Of a stretch of DNA of 64,000 nt, positions 46,729 through 56,226 are shown piece after piece. Position numbers and translations under genes: made by a program. The notes beneath the pieces were generated by a model. The model worked only from the letters and a program-made list of their open reading frames with translations, was not told where the DNA came from and did not search any database. The DNA comes from an uncultured Sphingomonadaceae bacterium (GTDB lineage: Bacteria; Pseudomonadota; Alphaproteobacteria; Sphingomonadales; Sphingomonadaceae), in NCBI GenBank assembly GCA_903871605.1, contig CAIQHF010000029.1, positions 124,001-188,000 on the forward strand. The letters are read 5' to 3'. The first letter of the stretch is position 1. Each line of letters opens with the position of its first letter.

Positions 46729-48089
46729 CCCCGGCTCCTCAGCGATGCGACCGCGGCCTTGAACGCGTCGCCGCGTGCCTCGTAATCCTTGAACTGATCG
46801 TAGGAGGCGCAGGCGGGCGACAGCAACACCGTCTCGCCCGGCCGCGCCACCGCCGCGGCCTGCCGCACCGCCGCCTCGAGCGTGCCGGTGTCGATCGTGT
46901 AGATGCCGGCGCGGAGCAGCAGCTCCTTGAACAGCTCGGCCGACTCGCCGATCGTGTAGGCGGCGACGACATGGCCGTAATGCGGCGCGCAGGCGTCGAG
47001 ATCGTCGGTCTTACGGCGGCCTCCGAGTATCCAGTGGACCTTTGGATAGGCAGCGAGCGCGGGCGCCGCCGAGGTCGCGTTGGTCGCCTTGCTGTCGTTG
47101 ACGTAGAGGACGCCGTCGATCTCGCCGACGCGCTCCATGCGATGCGGGAGGCCGGGGTAAGTGCAAAGCGCTCGGCTGACGATCTCTTCGGGAACCCCAA
47201 TGGCGCTGCACGCGAGGATGGCCGCGATCGCATTCTGTGCATTGTGCGGACCTTGAAGGCCCGGCCAATCCTTCTGCGTAGTCAGATGATCGCGTGACGC
47301 TGTTTTGCCGTCCTTATCAAAGGCACCCCATAGGTCGTATGGGTCGACAACATTGTCATCGTAGTTCGACCAAATACGGTGCTCATTTGCTGCGATGAGC
47401 TTCTCATATAGCGGACGATCAGCTTCCGTATGATGGAACACGCCGATGTGAGGCGCCTTCATCATATCGAACAGTCGTAGCTTAGATGCTCTGTACCCCT
47501 CAAACCCATCATAGCGATCGAGATGGTCCGGCGTGATGTTGGTCAGCACCGCGACGTCGCAATCGAGGCTGTGCGTCAGGTCGATCTGGAAGCTCGACAG
47601 CTCGAGCACATAGACGCCGCCGGCCGGCAGCGGCTCCTGCCCCATGATCGGCAGCCCGATGTTGCCGCCCATCAGCGTCGGCACGCCGGCAACGCCGAGG
47701 ATATGGTGGATCAGCGCGGTCGTCGTCGACTTGCCGTTGGTACCGGTGATGCCGACCACCTTGTGCGGCGGAAGTGAAGCGCGGGCCTGCGCGAACAGCT
47801 CGATGTCGCCGATCACGGGCACGCCCGCGTCGCGCGCCCTCGCCGCGATCGGATGCGTGTTGAGCGGTACGCCCGGCGAGACGACGATGCCGTCATAGCC
47901 CGCGAGGTCGATCGCCATCGGATCGCCGAGCGTCGCGCCCGGCGTCAGGATCGCGCGCGCCTCGCCGCGTTCGTCCCAGGCGGTCACCTGTGCACCGCTC
48001 TCGACCAGCGCGCGCACCGTCGCCAGCCCCGAACGCGCCAGCCCAAGCACCGCATAGCGCTTGCCCGCGAAGACCGGGCTGGTGATCAT
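46725..48089 (-). CDS. murD: UDP-N-acetylmuramoylalanine--D-glutamate ligase, with a low-GC internal patch
   Basis: 454 aa from ATG at 48089. The N-terminal nucleotide fold has YAVLGLARSGLATVRAL; the ATP motif VVGITGTNGKSTTTALI is at about 117-132; the ligase signatures LELSSFQID, NITPDHLDRYDGF and NDSKATN follow. MurD adds D-Glu to UDP-MurNAc-L-Ala. Codons for residues about 190-290 are markedly poorer in G+C than the rest of the gene (about half G+C at 47281-47520), though motifs remain intact. This points to a recombinant allele segment. Its start codon lies 8 bases from a palindromic repeat. Confidence 0.96.
   Translation of the reverse strand: MITSPVFAGKRYAVLGLARSGLATVRALVESGAQVTAWDERGEARAILTPGATLGDPMAIDLAGYDGIVVSPGVPLNTHPIAARARDAGVPVIGDIELFAQARASLPPHKVVGITGTNGKSTTTALIHHILGVAGVPTLMGGNIGLPIMGQEPLPAGGVYVLELSSFQIDLTHSLDCDVAVLTNITPDHLDRYDGFEGYRASKLRLFDMMKAPHIGVFHHTEADRPLYEKLIAANEHRIWSNYDDNVVDPYDLWGAFDKDGKTASRDHLTTQKDWPGLQGPHNAQNAIAAILACSAIGVPEEIVSRALCTYPGLPHRMERVGEIDGVLYVNDSKATNATSAAPALAAYPKVHWILGGRRKTDDLDACAPHYGHVVAAYTIGESAELFKELLLRAGIYTIDTGTLEAAVRQAAAVARPGETVLLSPACASYDQFKDYEARGDAFKAAVASLRSRG
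47221..47520. other. low-GC mosaic segment inside murD
   Basis: By count, 47281-47520 holds 121 G+C in 240 bases (about 50%) and 47221-47280 holds 36 in 60. Flanks at 47041-47160 and 47581-47640 hold 41 in 60 each (68%). Many codons here end in A or T, rare in the neighbouring genes. It covers the MurD middle-domain region starting YDGFEGYRASKLRLFDMMKA on the coding strand. Likely origin is homologous recombination with a less GC-rich relative. Confidence 0.75.
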
Positions 48090-48096
48090 GACACCG

Positions 48097-48160
48097 ATCC
48101 CCCGCGCAGGCGGGGGCCCAGCCCCGGCGCCGCTGATGGCCCCCCGCATTCGCGGGGGAA
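48097..48160. repeat. inverted pair of CCCCCGC/GCGGGGG hairpins
   Basis: Hairpin CCCCCGC-GCAG-GCGGGGG at 48099-48116 followed by CCCAGCCCC. The facing hairpin CCCCCGC-ATTC-GCGGGGG is at 48141-48158 and is preceded by GGC. The two copies fill the mraY-murD gap, the only uncoupled junction on this side of the cluster. Confidence 0.75.
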
Positions 48161-48177
48161 CAAGGGCGCAAAGCGCA

Positions 48178-49248
48178 TCACCGCAGTTTCAATGTCGCGA
48201 GGCCGGCGAGCGCCAGCACGAAGGCGACGATCCAGAAGCGGATCACCACCGTGGGCTCGGACCAGCCGATCTGTTCGAAATGATGATGGATCGGCGCCAT
48301 CTTGAACACGCGCTTGCCGGTGCGCTTGTAGAAGAACACCTGGATGATGACGCTCATCGCCTCGACGACGAACAGCCCGCCGACGATGCCCAGCACGATC
48401 TCGTGGTGCGCGACCACCGCGATGGCGCCCAAGGCACCGCCGAGTGCCAGGCTGCCGGTATCGCCCATGAAGACCGCCGCGGGCGGCGCGTTGAACCACA
48501 GGAAGGCGAGCCCCGCGCCGATGATCGCGGCGCAGATGATCGTCAGGTCGCCCGCCCCCGGCACGTGCGGGATGCCGAGATAATGCGCGAACTTCACGTT
48601 GCTGACGAGATAGGTGATCACGAAGAAGGCGAGGCAGGCGATGATGACGGGCATCGTCGCGAGGCCGTCGAGCCCATCGGTCAGGTTCACCGCATTGCCG
48701 AAGGCGACGATCGTGAAGGCGGCGAAGGGAATGTAGAACCAGCCGAGATTGATCACCGGACCGTTGTAGAAGGGCACGTAGAGCTCGGTGCCGTTCATGT
48801 GGACGATCAGCCAGCTCGCGACCCCTGCGATGAAGAATTCGGCAAGCAGCCGCGCCTTGCCCGAGACGCCCTTGTGGCTGCGCTTCTTGACCTTGTCGTA
48901 ATCGTCCATGAAGCCGATCGCGCCGAAGCCCAAGGTCACGAACAGCACTGCCCAGGTATAGCGATTGGTCAGGTCCATCCACAGCAGCATCGAGACGACG
49001 AGGCTGGTCAGGATCATCAGCCCGCCCATCGTCGGCGTGCCGCGCTTGGCGAGATGGCTCTGCGGGCCGTCGAGGCGGATCGGCTGCCCCTTGCCCTGGC
49101 GGATGCGCAGCCAGCCGATGAAGCGCGGCCCGATGAACAGCCCCAGGAACAGCGCGGTGATCGCCGCCGCCCCCGCGCGAAAGGTGATGTAGCGCACCAG
49201 GTTGAGCGCGTGGGGGAACCCCAGATGTTCGGCGAGCAGGTAAAGCAT
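48178..49248 (-). CDS. mraY: phospho-MurNAc-pentapeptide transferase MraY
   Basis: 356 aa with about ten membrane helices. Signatures are [30 protein letters not shown] (the catalytic Asp pair), [16 protein letters not shown], and [20 protein letters not shown] near the C-terminus. MraY transfers phospho-MurNAc-pentapeptide to undecaprenyl phosphate, forming lipid I. The ATG overlaps the murF stop codon as TAATG. It ends 88 bases before murD, with a repeat between. Confidence 0.97.
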   Translation of the reverse strand: MLYLLAEHLGFPHALNLVRYITFRAGAAAITALFLGLFIGPRFIGWLRIRQGKGQPIRLDGPQSHLAKRGTPTMGGLMILTSLVVSMLLWMDLTNRYTWAVLFVTLGFGAIGFMDDYDKVKKRSHKGVSGKARLLAEFFIAGVASWLIVHMNGTELYVPFYNGPVINLGWFYIPFAAFTIVAFGNAVNLTDGLDGLATMPVIIACLAFFVITYLVSNVKFAHYLGIPHVPGAGDLTIICAAIIGAGLAFLWFNAPPAAVFMGDTGSLALGGALGAIAVVAHHEIVLGIVGGLFVVEAMSVIIQVFFYKRTGKRVFKMAPIHHHFEQIGWSEPTVVIRFWIVAFVLALAGLATLKLR

Positions 49249-50618
49249 TACAGACCGTCCCCCGCGAGCGCCTGGACGACGCGCGCGAGCCCTATGGCGT
49301 TGGATCCCTTGACCAGCACCGCGTCGCCGGGCCGGAGCATCTCCGCCAGACGGTCCCGCGCGGCGGCGGCGTCGGCGACATGCGCGACCGCGATCCGGCC
49401 CGCAAGCGATTCGGCGAGCGGCGCCATGCCTGCGCCGACGAGGATCGCCATTTCGGCGTTGGCGTCGATCAGCGGCTGCGCGAGTGCGGCGTGATAGGCG
49501 TCGGAGCCGGCGCCGAGCTCGCGCATCTCGCCAAGCAGCGCGAGCCTGCGCGTCGCGGTCTCGTGACCGAGCTCGCGGATGGTGGCGGCCATCGAGGCCG
49601 GGTTGGCGTTATAGCTTTCGTCGATCAGCAGCGCTTCGCCGCCCGGCAACGCGACATGGCGACGTGCGCCGCGGCCCGCCAGCCCGGTCATCTCGGCAAG
49701 CGCCAGCCCGGCTGCGGCAAGGTCTCCCCCCACCGCCTCGACCGCCGCGATCACGGCGAGCGCGTTGGACACCCAATGCGCCCCCGGCATCGCCAGCGTG
49801 AAGGTCAGCTGGCCGCGCGGCAGGACAGCATTGATCTGCGTGCCGTGCGGGCCGCGCATCGCTTCGGTGGCATAGACGTCGGCGCCCTTGCCGCCGAAGG
49901 TGACGATGTGCGCCGCATGGGGCCGTGCGGCGGCGATCAACCGGTCACGGTGCGGGCTGTCATAGGGGATGATCGCAGTGCCGCCGGGCTCGAGCCCGCG
50001 GAAGATCTCGCCCTTGGCATCGGCGATCGCTTCCTCGCCCGAGAAGAACGCCGAATGCGCCGGCGCGATCGCCGTGACGAGCGCGACATGCGGACGCACC
50101 AGCCGGGTCAGCGCATCGAGCTCGCCGGCATGGTTCATTCCCATTTCGAAGACGCCGAACGCCGCATCGCGCGGCATCCGCGCAAGGCTGAGCGGCACGC
50201 CGACATGGTTGTTGTAGCTCTTGACCGAACGATGCGCGCGGCCCGGCATGCCACGATCGAGCGCCGCGAACAGCGCTTCCTTGGTGCCGGTCTTGCCGAC
50301 CGATCCGGTGACGCCGATGATCGTGGCGCGCGTCCGCGCCCGCGACGCGGCACCGAGCGCGTCGAGCGCGACGGTCGTGTCGGCGACGCGGACATGCGGT
50401 CCGTCGCAGCGCTCGGACACGATAACGCCCGCCGCGCCCTGCGCGAATGCCTGGGGGACGAAGCGGTGCCCGTCGGTCGCCTCTCCCTTTAGCGCGACGA
50501 ACAGGTCGCCGCGGCCGACCTCGCGCGAATCATAGGCGACACCCGAGACGGCGAAGCCGGTGGATGCCGTGCCGCCGACGGCGGCAGCGATCTCAGCAGA
50601 GGTCCAGAGGGGGGTCAT
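49248..50618 (-). CDS. murF: UDP-MurNAc-tripeptide--D-alanyl-D-alanine ligase
   Basis: 456 aa from ATG at 50618 (preceded by GTGGGG); an ATG at 50627 is an alternative. It carries the Mur ligase ATP motif [17 protein letters not shown] at about 100-116, [12 protein letters not shown], the [16 protein letters not shown] region and [13 protein letters not shown]. MurF adds D-Ala-D-Ala, made by the ddl product, to complete the UDP-MurNAc-pentapeptide. It is followed directly by mraY with overlapping codons, and preceded by a repeat pair that separates it from murE. Confidence 0.96.
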   Translation of the reverse strand: MTPLWTSAEIAAAVGGTASTGFAVSGVAYDSREVGRGDLFVALKGEATDGHRFVPQAFAQGAAGVIVSERCDGPHVRVADTTVALDALGAASRARTRATIIGVTGSVGKTGTKEALFAALDRGMPGRAHRSVKSYNNHVGVPLSLARMPRDAAFGVFEMGMNHAGELDALTRLVRPHVALVTAIAPAHSAFFSGEEAIADAKGEIFRGLEPGGTAIIPYDSPHRDRLIAAARPHAAHIVTFGGKGADVYATEAMRGPHGTQINAVLPRGQLTFTLAMPGAHWVSNALAVIAAVEAVGGDLAAAGLALAEMTGLAGRGARRHVALPGGEALLIDESYNANPASMAATIRELGHETATRRLALLGEMRELGAGSDAYHAALAQPLIDANAEMAILVGAGMAPLAESLAGRIAVAHVADAAAARDRLAEMLRPGDAVLVKGSNAIGLARVVQALAGDGL

Positions 50619-50628
50619 GCCCCACATC

Positions 50629-50700
50629 CGTTCGTGCCGAGCGCAGTCGAAGCACGGCCCCCGCCGGCGCCTGGCCGTCGACTGCGCTCAGGCCGAACGG
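50629..50700. repeat. inverted pair of the CGTTCG...GACTGCGCTC repeat family
   Basis: Left arm CGTTCGTGCCGAGCGCAGTC then GAAGC at 50630-50653. Facing arm GTCGACTGCGCTCAGGCCGA then ACGG at 50677-50700. The arms are near-perfect reverse complements separated by about 23 bases. It sits between murE and murF. Confidence 0.85.
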
Positions 50701-50718
50701 GGTCGGGGAAGGACGCGC

Positions 50719-52185
50719 TCACGCCGCGCACTCGCGCGCGACGGCGACATCGTCGAACGCCAGCACGCGCAAAGTCTCTCCGGCGCCGACGATCTGGCCG
50801 ACCTCGTGGCCCTTGCCCGCGACCAGCACGACATCGCCCTCGCCCGCTTCGGCAAGGGCGGCGGCGATCGCCGCGCGGCGATCGCCGATCTCGCGCGCGC
50901 CGGGCGCCGCTGCCAGGATTGCGGCGCGGATGCTCGCGGGGTCTTCGGAACGCGGATTATCGTCGGTGACGATCGCCACATCGGCCAGTTCGACGGCGAC
51001 GGCGCCCATTTCGGGGCGCTTGCCGGTGTCACGGTCGCCGCCCGCGCCGAACACGACGATCAGCCGCTCGGCATGCGGCTTGAGCGCCTCGATCGCAGCC
51101 CTCAGCCCGTCGGGCGTGTGCGCATAGTCGACATAGACCGGCGCGCCCCGCGCGGTGATCACCGCTCGCTCCAGACGACCGCGTACCGGCTGGAGTCGCG
51201 ACATGCCGCCGAGGACATCGGCAAGCGAACCGCCGGTCGCCAGCGCAAAGCCGGCGGCGACCAGCGCGTTGGCGGCCTGATAGGCGCCGATCAGCGGCAG
51301 GTTGACCTTGTGCACCCCACCCCCGAGCGCGGGGTCCGCCTCGATCGTCAGCACCTGGCCCAATTGCGTCGGGCGGCGATCGATCAGCCGGAGCGCCTCG
51401 CCACGCGTCCCGACCGTGATCAGCCGCAACCCGCGCTCACGCGCCAGCTCGATCACCCGCGTCGAGGCCTCGTCGTCGGCCCACACCACCGCTGTGCCGT
51501 CGCGATCCACCACCTCGGTGAACAGCCGCAGCTTGGCCTCGAGATAGGCCGCCATCGTGCCGTGATAGTCGAGATGGTCGCGGCTCAGATTGGTGAAACC
51601 CGCGACGCGCACCGGCAGCCCCTCGGTACGGAATTGCGAGAGCCCATGGCTCGACGCCTCGAACGCTGCGTGGGTGACGCCCTCCATGCGCAGCCCCGCC
51701 ATGTTGGACAGGAAGGTGACGATGTCGGGGGTAGTCAGCCCGGTCGAGACCTGCGCGGCCTTGCCGTCGGCATCGGTGGTGGTGACGCCGAGCGTGCCGA
51801 TCGAGGCGGCGGCGAGCCCCTGCATCCGCCACAATTGCCGGGTGAGCTCGACCGTCGAGGTCTTGCCGTTGGTGCCGGTGACCGCGACCACCCTCTCCGG
51901 GAAGGGTGCAAAGAAGCGCGCCGCAAGCCTCGCGAAGGCGCGCCGCGGCTCGGCATCGGCAATGTGGATCGCTGGCGCTGGCACGCGCGCCTCGGGCCGC
52001 GCGACCACCGCCACCGCGCCCGCCGCCACCGCATCGTCGATGAAATCCTCGCCGTCGCGCGCGAGCCCCCGGAACGCGCCGAACACCGTGCCGGGCGCGA
52101 CCTTGCGATGGTCGATCGCGCAGCCGGTGACGCGCGTCGCGGCGGCGTCGCCCGTCTGTCCGTCTGTGAGGTCGCCGAGCTTCAT
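50719..52185 (-). CDS. murE: UDP-MurNAc-L-alanyl-D-glutamate--2,6-diaminopimelate ligase
   Basis: 488 aa. The ATP motif VVAVTGTNGKTSTVELTRQL is present, with FTNLSRDHLDYHGTM and the substrate-selecting DNPRSEDP, the motif found in MurE enzymes that add meso-diaminopimelate rather than lysine. This agrees with dapE in the same window. GKGHEVGQIV near the C-terminus is also typical. It starts 10 bases after ftsI. Its stop is 100 bases before murF, where a palindromic repeat pair intervenes. Confidence 0.97.
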   Translation of the reverse strand: MKLGDLTDGQTGDAAATRVTGCAIDHRKVAPGTVFGAFRGLARDGEDFIDDAVAAGAVAVVARPEARVPAPAIHIADAEPRRAFARLAARFFAPFPERVVAVTGTNGKTSTVELTRQLWRMQGLAAASIGTLGVTTTDADGKAAQVSTGLTTPDIVTFLSNMAGLRMEGVTHAAFEASSHGLSQFRTEGLPVRVAGFTNLSRDHLDYHGTMAAYLEAKLRLFTEVVDRDGTAVVWADDEASTRVIELARERGLRLITVGTRGEALRLIDRRPTQLGQVLTIEADPALGGGVHKVNLPLIGAYQAANALVAAGFALATGGSLADVLGGMSRLQPVRGRLERAVITARGAPVYVDYAHTPDGLRAAIEALKPHAERLIVVFGAGGDRDTGKRPEMGAVAVELADVAIVTDDNPRSEDPASIRAAILAAAPGAREIGDRRAAIAAALAEAGEGDVVLVAGKGHEVGQIVGAGETLRVLAFDDVAVARECAA

Positions 52186-52195
52186 GATGGTGCGA

Positions 52196-53947
52196 TCAGT
52201 CCTTGTCGTGGGCGGCGGCCGCCGCGCCGGTCAGCTTGGGCTTTGCGATGCCGGGATGCCAGAGCAGCGGCAGCAGGTCGCTTTCGTCGACGTCATGGCT
52301 GACGTCGGGGATGACGCCGAGCAGCGGCCCGATCCGCGAGATGGTGCGGCCGATCGCCGGGCCGACCACCCACGCCGCGGTCGTCCAGCCGTAGGTGTCG
52401 GCGGTCGCGTGCGGGCCATCGAGCGTCATCATGATCATATATTTGGGGTCGTCCATCGGGAACACCCCGGCGAAGGTCGAGACGTTGAGCTTCTTGTTGT
52501 AGCCGCCGCCCTGCGCCTTCTCGGCGGTGCCGGTCTTGCCGCCCAGCCGGAAGCCGGGGACGTCCGCCTTCTTGCCGGTGCCGTCCGCGGCGGGCAGCAC
52601 GACGAGGCGAAGCAACTGACGGATCCGCGCGCTGGTCGCCTCCGAGATGACGCGGTGGCCGGTGGGGACGGGATTGTCCGGCCCGCGCTTGATCAGCGTC
52701 GCCGGGTGATAGGTGCCGCCATTGACCAGCGCGGCGTAGGAGATGGCGAGGTTGAGCGGGGTCACCGCAATGCCGTGGCCGAAGCCGACGGTCATCACCG
52801 TGGTCCGCCCCCAATAGGTCGGCCATAGCGGCTTGGCCTTGGCGGTGAGCTCGATCTCGGGCGGCGCGCCGAAGCCGAGCTTCTTGAACATCGCGGTCTC
52901 GCGCGACTGCCCCAGCTCGTCGGCGATCCGCGCGGTCACGATGTTCGAGGATTTGGTGAACATCTCGGGAATGTCGAGCCAGCGCCCGGCAGGTTCCTCG
53001 TCGTGGATCTTGAAGCGGCCGATCTGCAGCGGCGCGGTGGCGTCGTATTTCTTCGCCATCGAGGTGACGACGCCGCTGTCGATCGCGTTGGCGAGCGTGA
53101 TCGCCTTGAACGTCGAACCGAGCTCATAGACCGACTGGGTGACGTTGTTGCGCAGCGAGTCGATCCCGGTCGCGCCGGGATCATTGGGGTTGAAGGTCGG
53201 CAGCGAGACCATCGCGATCACCTCGCCGGTATGGACGTCCATCACCAGCGCGCTGCCTGCCGCCGCGGTGAACTTGTCCTTGGCGGCCGACAGCTCTTCC
53301 TCGAGCGCCGCCTGCACGCGGGTGTCGATCGACAGCGCCACCGGCTGGCCGCGTTTCGCCGGATCGAGCAGGCGGTTGTTGAGCACCTTCTCCATCCCGA
53401 ACACGCCGCGTCCGTCAATGTCGGTCCAGCCCAGCACATGCGCCGCCAGGGTGGTCTGCGGGTAGAGCCGTTCGGGCTCCTGCGCGAGCGCCAGCGCGGG
53501 CTCGCCGATCGCGTTGACCTGGGCGACAAGCTCGGGCGTCGCGCGGCGACGGAGGTAGATGAAGCTCTTGTTCGAATGCAGCATCGCGAAATACTGCGCA
53601 GCGCTGTGCTCGGGCATCAGCTGAGCGAGCTTTTCGGAGACCTCCATCGCGTCGTTGACGAGCTGCCGGGGGTGCAGCCCGATCGACCAAGCCTGGATCG
53701 TGGTGGCGAGCGGCACGCCGTTGCGATCGACGATGTCGCCGCGCGCGGGCAGCAACCCGTCGCCGGCAGGAGTGGACGCACCGCCACCGACGAAGATCGA
53801 GACGTAGAGAAGCCGCAGCGCGATCACGCCGACGACGCCCAGGAACAGCAGCATCACCACCATCAGGCGGAAATGCACGAGCGCCAGCGACTGCTGGCGC
53901 TGCCCGGCCAGCCGGACCCGATCGGGGCGCGCGACGAGGCCGGTCAC
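52196..53947 (-). CDS. ftsI: septal peptidoglycan transpeptidase FtsI (PBP3)
   Basis: 583 aa from a GTG at 53947 that overlaps the ftsL stop (GTGA); the long frame upstream is out-of-frame sequence over ftsL. A membrane helix (LMVVMLLFLGVVGVIALRLL) anchors it, followed by the pedestal domain and the transpeptidase domain with catalytic Ser in YELGSTFKAI, SSN in FTKSSNIVTA, and KTGTAEK. It cross-links septal peptidoglycan and pairs with FtsW. It is 10 bases before murE. Confidence 0.96.
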   Translation of the reverse strand: MTGLVARPDRVRLAGQRQQSLALVHFRLMVVMLLFLGVVGVIALRLLYVSIFVGGGASTPAGDGLLPARGDIVDRNGVPLATTIQAWSIGLHPRQLVNDAMEVSEKLAQLMPEHSAAQYFAMLHSNKSFIYLRRRATPELVAQVNAIGEPALALAQEPERLYPQTTLAAHVLGWTDIDGRGVFGMEKVLNNRLLDPAKRGQPVALSIDTRVQAALEEELSAAKDKFTAAAGSALVMDVHTGEVIAMVSLPTFNPNDPGATGIDSLRNNVTQSVYELGSTFKAITLANAIDSGVVTSMAKKYDATAPLQIGRFKIHDEEPAGRWLDIPEMFTKSSNIVTARIADELGQSRETAMFKKLGFGAPPEIELTAKAKPLWPTYWGRTTVMTVGFGHGIAVTPLNLAISYAALVNGGTYHPATLIKRGPDNPVPTGHRVISEATSARIRQLLRLVVLPAADGTGKKADVPGFRLGGKTGTAEKAQGGGYNKKLNVSTFAGVFPMDDPKYMIMMTLDGPHATADTYGWTTAAWVVGPAIGRTISRIGPLLGVIPDVSHDVDESDLLPLLWHPGIAKPKLTGAAAAAHDKD

Positions 53948-54474
53948 GGCTGCGGCGTCTTCCCGCCCGCATCCAGATAGGCGACGCGATCGGCCGGAAT
54001 CGTCAGGCTGGCACGGCGCAGAACGGGTCGCGCGGCTGGCGCATCGAGATCGAGCGAGACCGAATGGACCAGCTTGGTGGTCGGCATCTGGGCGATCCGG
54101 CGATAGGCGACCTGCGCCACCGCGGCGGGCACCTGCAGCCCGGTCGCGACCGCGCCATCGACGGGTGCCACGGGTGCGGCCGGGACGGCAAGGCTGGCAA
54201 GCTGCATTTCGCCCGCCAGATACTGGTGCGCCTTGGGTGCGGTCAACGACAGCACGTCCGCGTTCCACCGCTCCAATTGCACGAGCCGGCTCCGCGTCTG
54301 CAATTCGGTCTGCAGCGATCGGATATCCTCGCGCTCGCCGAGCAGCCGGTGCTCGGTCTGCGCGACTTGCGCGCGCTCGGCGGCGACGCGAAGCGACACG
54401 AGATAGCAACCCAGCGCTGCAACCGCGACGCTGGCCACCCATCCTACCGTCCTGAAACGTGTCGCGATCATCAT
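53944..54474 (-). CDS. ftsL: cell division protein FtsL-like
   Basis: 176 aa from ATG at 54474 overlapping the rsmH stop (ATGA); the next codon is also ATG. One membrane helix near the N-terminus ([20 protein letters not shown]) is followed by a coiled-coil stretch ([20 protein letters not shown] then [15 protein letters not shown]). This topology and the location between rsmH and ftsI match FtsL, although sequence conservation in this family is low. The C-terminal 100 residues, rich in Ala, Pro and Val, exceed the usual FtsL length and are typical of the long alphaproteobacterial form. Confidence 0.85.
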   Translation of the reverse strand: MMIATRFRTVGWVASVAVAALGCYLVSLRVAAERAQVAQTEHRLLGEREDIRSLQTELQTRSRLVQLERWNADVLSLTAPKAHQYLAGEMQLASLAVPAAPVAPVDGAVATGLQVPAAVAQVAYRRIAQMPTTKLVHSVSLDLDAPAARPVLRRASLTIPADRVAYLDAGGKTPQP

Positions 54475-55484
54475 CGGGCTCCTCGGCGCGCGGGGGTCGG
54501 TCGGTGGGTGGAAACGGGGGTCGAGAGAATGGGCTCGGCCGGCCACGGCGGCGCCGCGCTGCGGCGCGCGGCGCGCAACGTCGCCGAGCGCGAGCGCGGA
54601 TTGCGGCGCTGCTCGGCATCGCCGGCGCGGATCCCGCGCGAGACCGCCTCGAAGCTGGGCGCGCGCGCCGACGCGGCCTCGGGACGATGGCGCGATCCGG
54701 CGCCCATGCCGCCGCCGCGGCTCCTGAGGAAGCGCTTGACGATGCGGTCCTCGAGACTGTGGAAGCTCACCACGGCAAGCCGGCCGGCGACGCCGAGCAA
54801 CGTCTCGGCGGCGGACAGGCCCGCCTCGAGTTCCTCGAGTTCGCGATTGAGATGGATGCGGATCGCCTGGAAGGTCCGCGTCGCCGGATCCTTGGGCATG
54901 CCGGGATGATGGCCTGTGGCGCGGCGCACGACATCGGCGAGTTCGCCAGTGCGCGTCAGCGGGCGCGCCGCGACGATCGCGCGCGCGATCCGGCGCGCGC
55001 GCGGCTCCTCGCCATAGAGATGGATGACGTCGGCGATCTCCGCCTCGTCGGCCTCGTTGACGAAATCGGCGGCGCTCGTGCCGGCCTGCTCCATCCGCAT
55101 GTCGAGCGGACCGTCGCCCTGGAAGGAAAAGCCGCGCGCCGCCTGATCGAGCTGCATCGACGACACGCCGATGTCGAGCGTGACGCCGTCGACGCTCTCT
55201 ATGCCGAGCGCGGCGAGCGCGGGGACCATCTGAGAGAAGCGCTCGGCGACGAGCACGAGACGCCCCTCGCTCTCCGCCTCGAGCGCGCGGCCGGCGGCGA
55301 TCGCGTCGGGGTCGCGATCGAAGGCGAAGACGCGCGCCGCGCCGGCGGCGAGGATGGCGCGGGTATAGCCGCCCGCGCCGAACGTGCCGTCGACATGCGT
55401 CTCGCCCGGCTGCACCGCGAGCGCGGCCATCACCTCGTCGAGCAGAACCGGGATATGCGGCGCATCGAGCGCGATCTCGCTCAT
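54471..55484 (-). CDS. rsmH: 16S rRNA (cytosine(1402)-N(4))-methyltransferase RsmH
   Basis: 337 aa. ATG at 55484 overlaps the mraZ stop. It begins with [15 protein letters not shown]; the SAM motif [15 protein letters not shown] and [19 protein letters not shown] are typical, as are [19 protein letters not shown] and [15 protein letters not shown]. It methylates C1402 in the ribosomal decoding centre. The C-terminal 60 residues are Arg/Ala/Pro-rich, low-complexity, and not part of the fold. Confidence 0.96.
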   Translation of the reverse strand: MSEIALDAPHIPVLLDEVMAALAVQPGETHVDGTFGAGGYTRAILAAGAARVFAFDRDPDAIAAGRALEAESEGRLVLVAERFSQMVPALAALGIESVDGVTLDIGVSSMQLDQAARGFSFQGDGPLDMRMEQAGTSAADFVNEADEAEIADVIHLYGEEPRARRIARAIVAARPLTRTGELADVVRRATGHHPGMPKDPATRTFQAIRIHLNRELEELEAGLSAAETLLGVAGRLAVVSFHSLEDRIVKRFLRSRGGGMGAGSRHRPEAASARAPSFEAVSRGIRAGDAEQRRNPRSRSATLRAARRSAAPPWPAEPILSTPVSTHRPTPARRGAR

Positions 55485-56041
55485 GCCGCGATGCCTCGCT
55501 CGGCGAGGAGGAAGGCCAGCACCTTGCGGTTACGCGAACCCTCGGGGAAGGCGGCGAGCGCCTTTTGCGGGTTCCAGATCTGGATCGTCGAGCCTGCGCC
55601 CAGGAAGAAGGCGAGATCCTCGATCTCGCCCACCGCGCGCAGCATCGGCGAGAGAACCATGCGGCCCGCGCCGTCGAACTTCACGGGCTCGAGACTGCCG
55701 AACGCATCGACCCGCGCCATCTCGAGCGCGCCCAGCCGTTCGGCGGCGGGAAGCTCGGCGACGCCCTCGCGCAGCTGCTGATCGAACTCGTCGGAGGCGA
55801 CCGCGTCGAGCGCGGTCAGGCACGCGCCGCCGGCATGTTCGCCGATCATCAGCGTGTTGTCCTTGTCCAGACCATGCGCCTCGGCCCGCTTCTCGATCAG
55901 CGCACGAAAGCTGGCAGGCACAGACACCCGTCCCTTCGCGTCCACCGCGTTGAGCGCATGGCCTTGGAAAAGATGGCCGATGTTCAAGCCTGACCCCAAT
56001 TGACGACGCGCTTTGCCCCCGCCGCCATTCCGCAATGCCAA
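55481..56041 (-). CDS. mraZ: transcriptional regulator MraZ
   Basis: 186 aa from a TTG at 56041 with GAGG about four bases upstream; TTG codons at 56035 or 55999 are alternatives and the true start is uncertain. The two AbrB-like swapped-hairpin domains are recognisable: [20 protein letters not shown], then [20 protein letters not shown]. MraZ is a DNA-binding regulator and the first gene of the dcw operon; in E. coli it represses its own operon by binding TGGGN repeats. A five-copy array of such repeats lies 38-84 bases upstream here. Confidence 0.92.
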   Translation of the reverse strand: MALRNGGGGKARRQLGSGLNIGHLFQGHALNAVDAKGRVSVPASFRALIEKRAEAHGLDKDNTLMIGEHAGGACLTALDAVASDEFDQQLREGVAELPAAERLGALEMARVDAFGSLEPVKFDGAGRMVLSPMLRAVGEIEDLAFFLGAGSTIQIWNPQKALAAFPEGSRNRKVLAFLLAERGIAA

Positions 56042-56078
56042 AGCCCCTCGCTCCCCGAGGGTCTCCTTGCGGACCCGA

Positions 56079-56125
56079 TGGGGGTATCATGGGTAGGACA
56101 TGGGTTTCAATGGATTTGTATGGGC
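56079..56125. promoter_or_regulatory. direct-repeat array, probable MraZ operator
   Basis: Plus-strand units TGGGG (56079), TGGGT (56090), TGGGT (56101), TGGAT (56111) and TGGGC (56121), all but the first followed at 10-11 base spacing; TGTGT at 56131 may be a decayed sixth. Four units are preceded by A. Spacing equals one helical turn, so all face the same side. The units read on the strand opposite to mraZ transcription. Known MraZ sites are TGGGN direct repeats with 5-base spacers. Confidence 0.75.
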
Positions 56126-56217
56126 TATCCTGTGTGTTTCTTGGCACGCAGTGCCATGCGCACAGCACAAAAACCCCTGAACAGGGATGAATTCTCGCTT
56201 TGTTCTTTGGATCAGCC

Positions 56218-56226
56218 TGTGGATAA
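56218..56226. promoter_or_regulatory. consensus DnaA box
   Basis: TGTGGATAA is the exact reverse complement of TTATCCACA. It lies in the gap upstream of mraZ, in the run CCTGTGGATAACTGTG. Only one perfect box is seen nearby, so this is not evidence for an origin; DnaA control of the dcw promoter or chance are options. Confidence 0.5.

Noticed and set aside
50560-52302. 580-codon open frame on the plus strand over murE
   Set aside because: Antisense to murE, with Arg/Asp-rich noise typical of GC-rich shadow frames.
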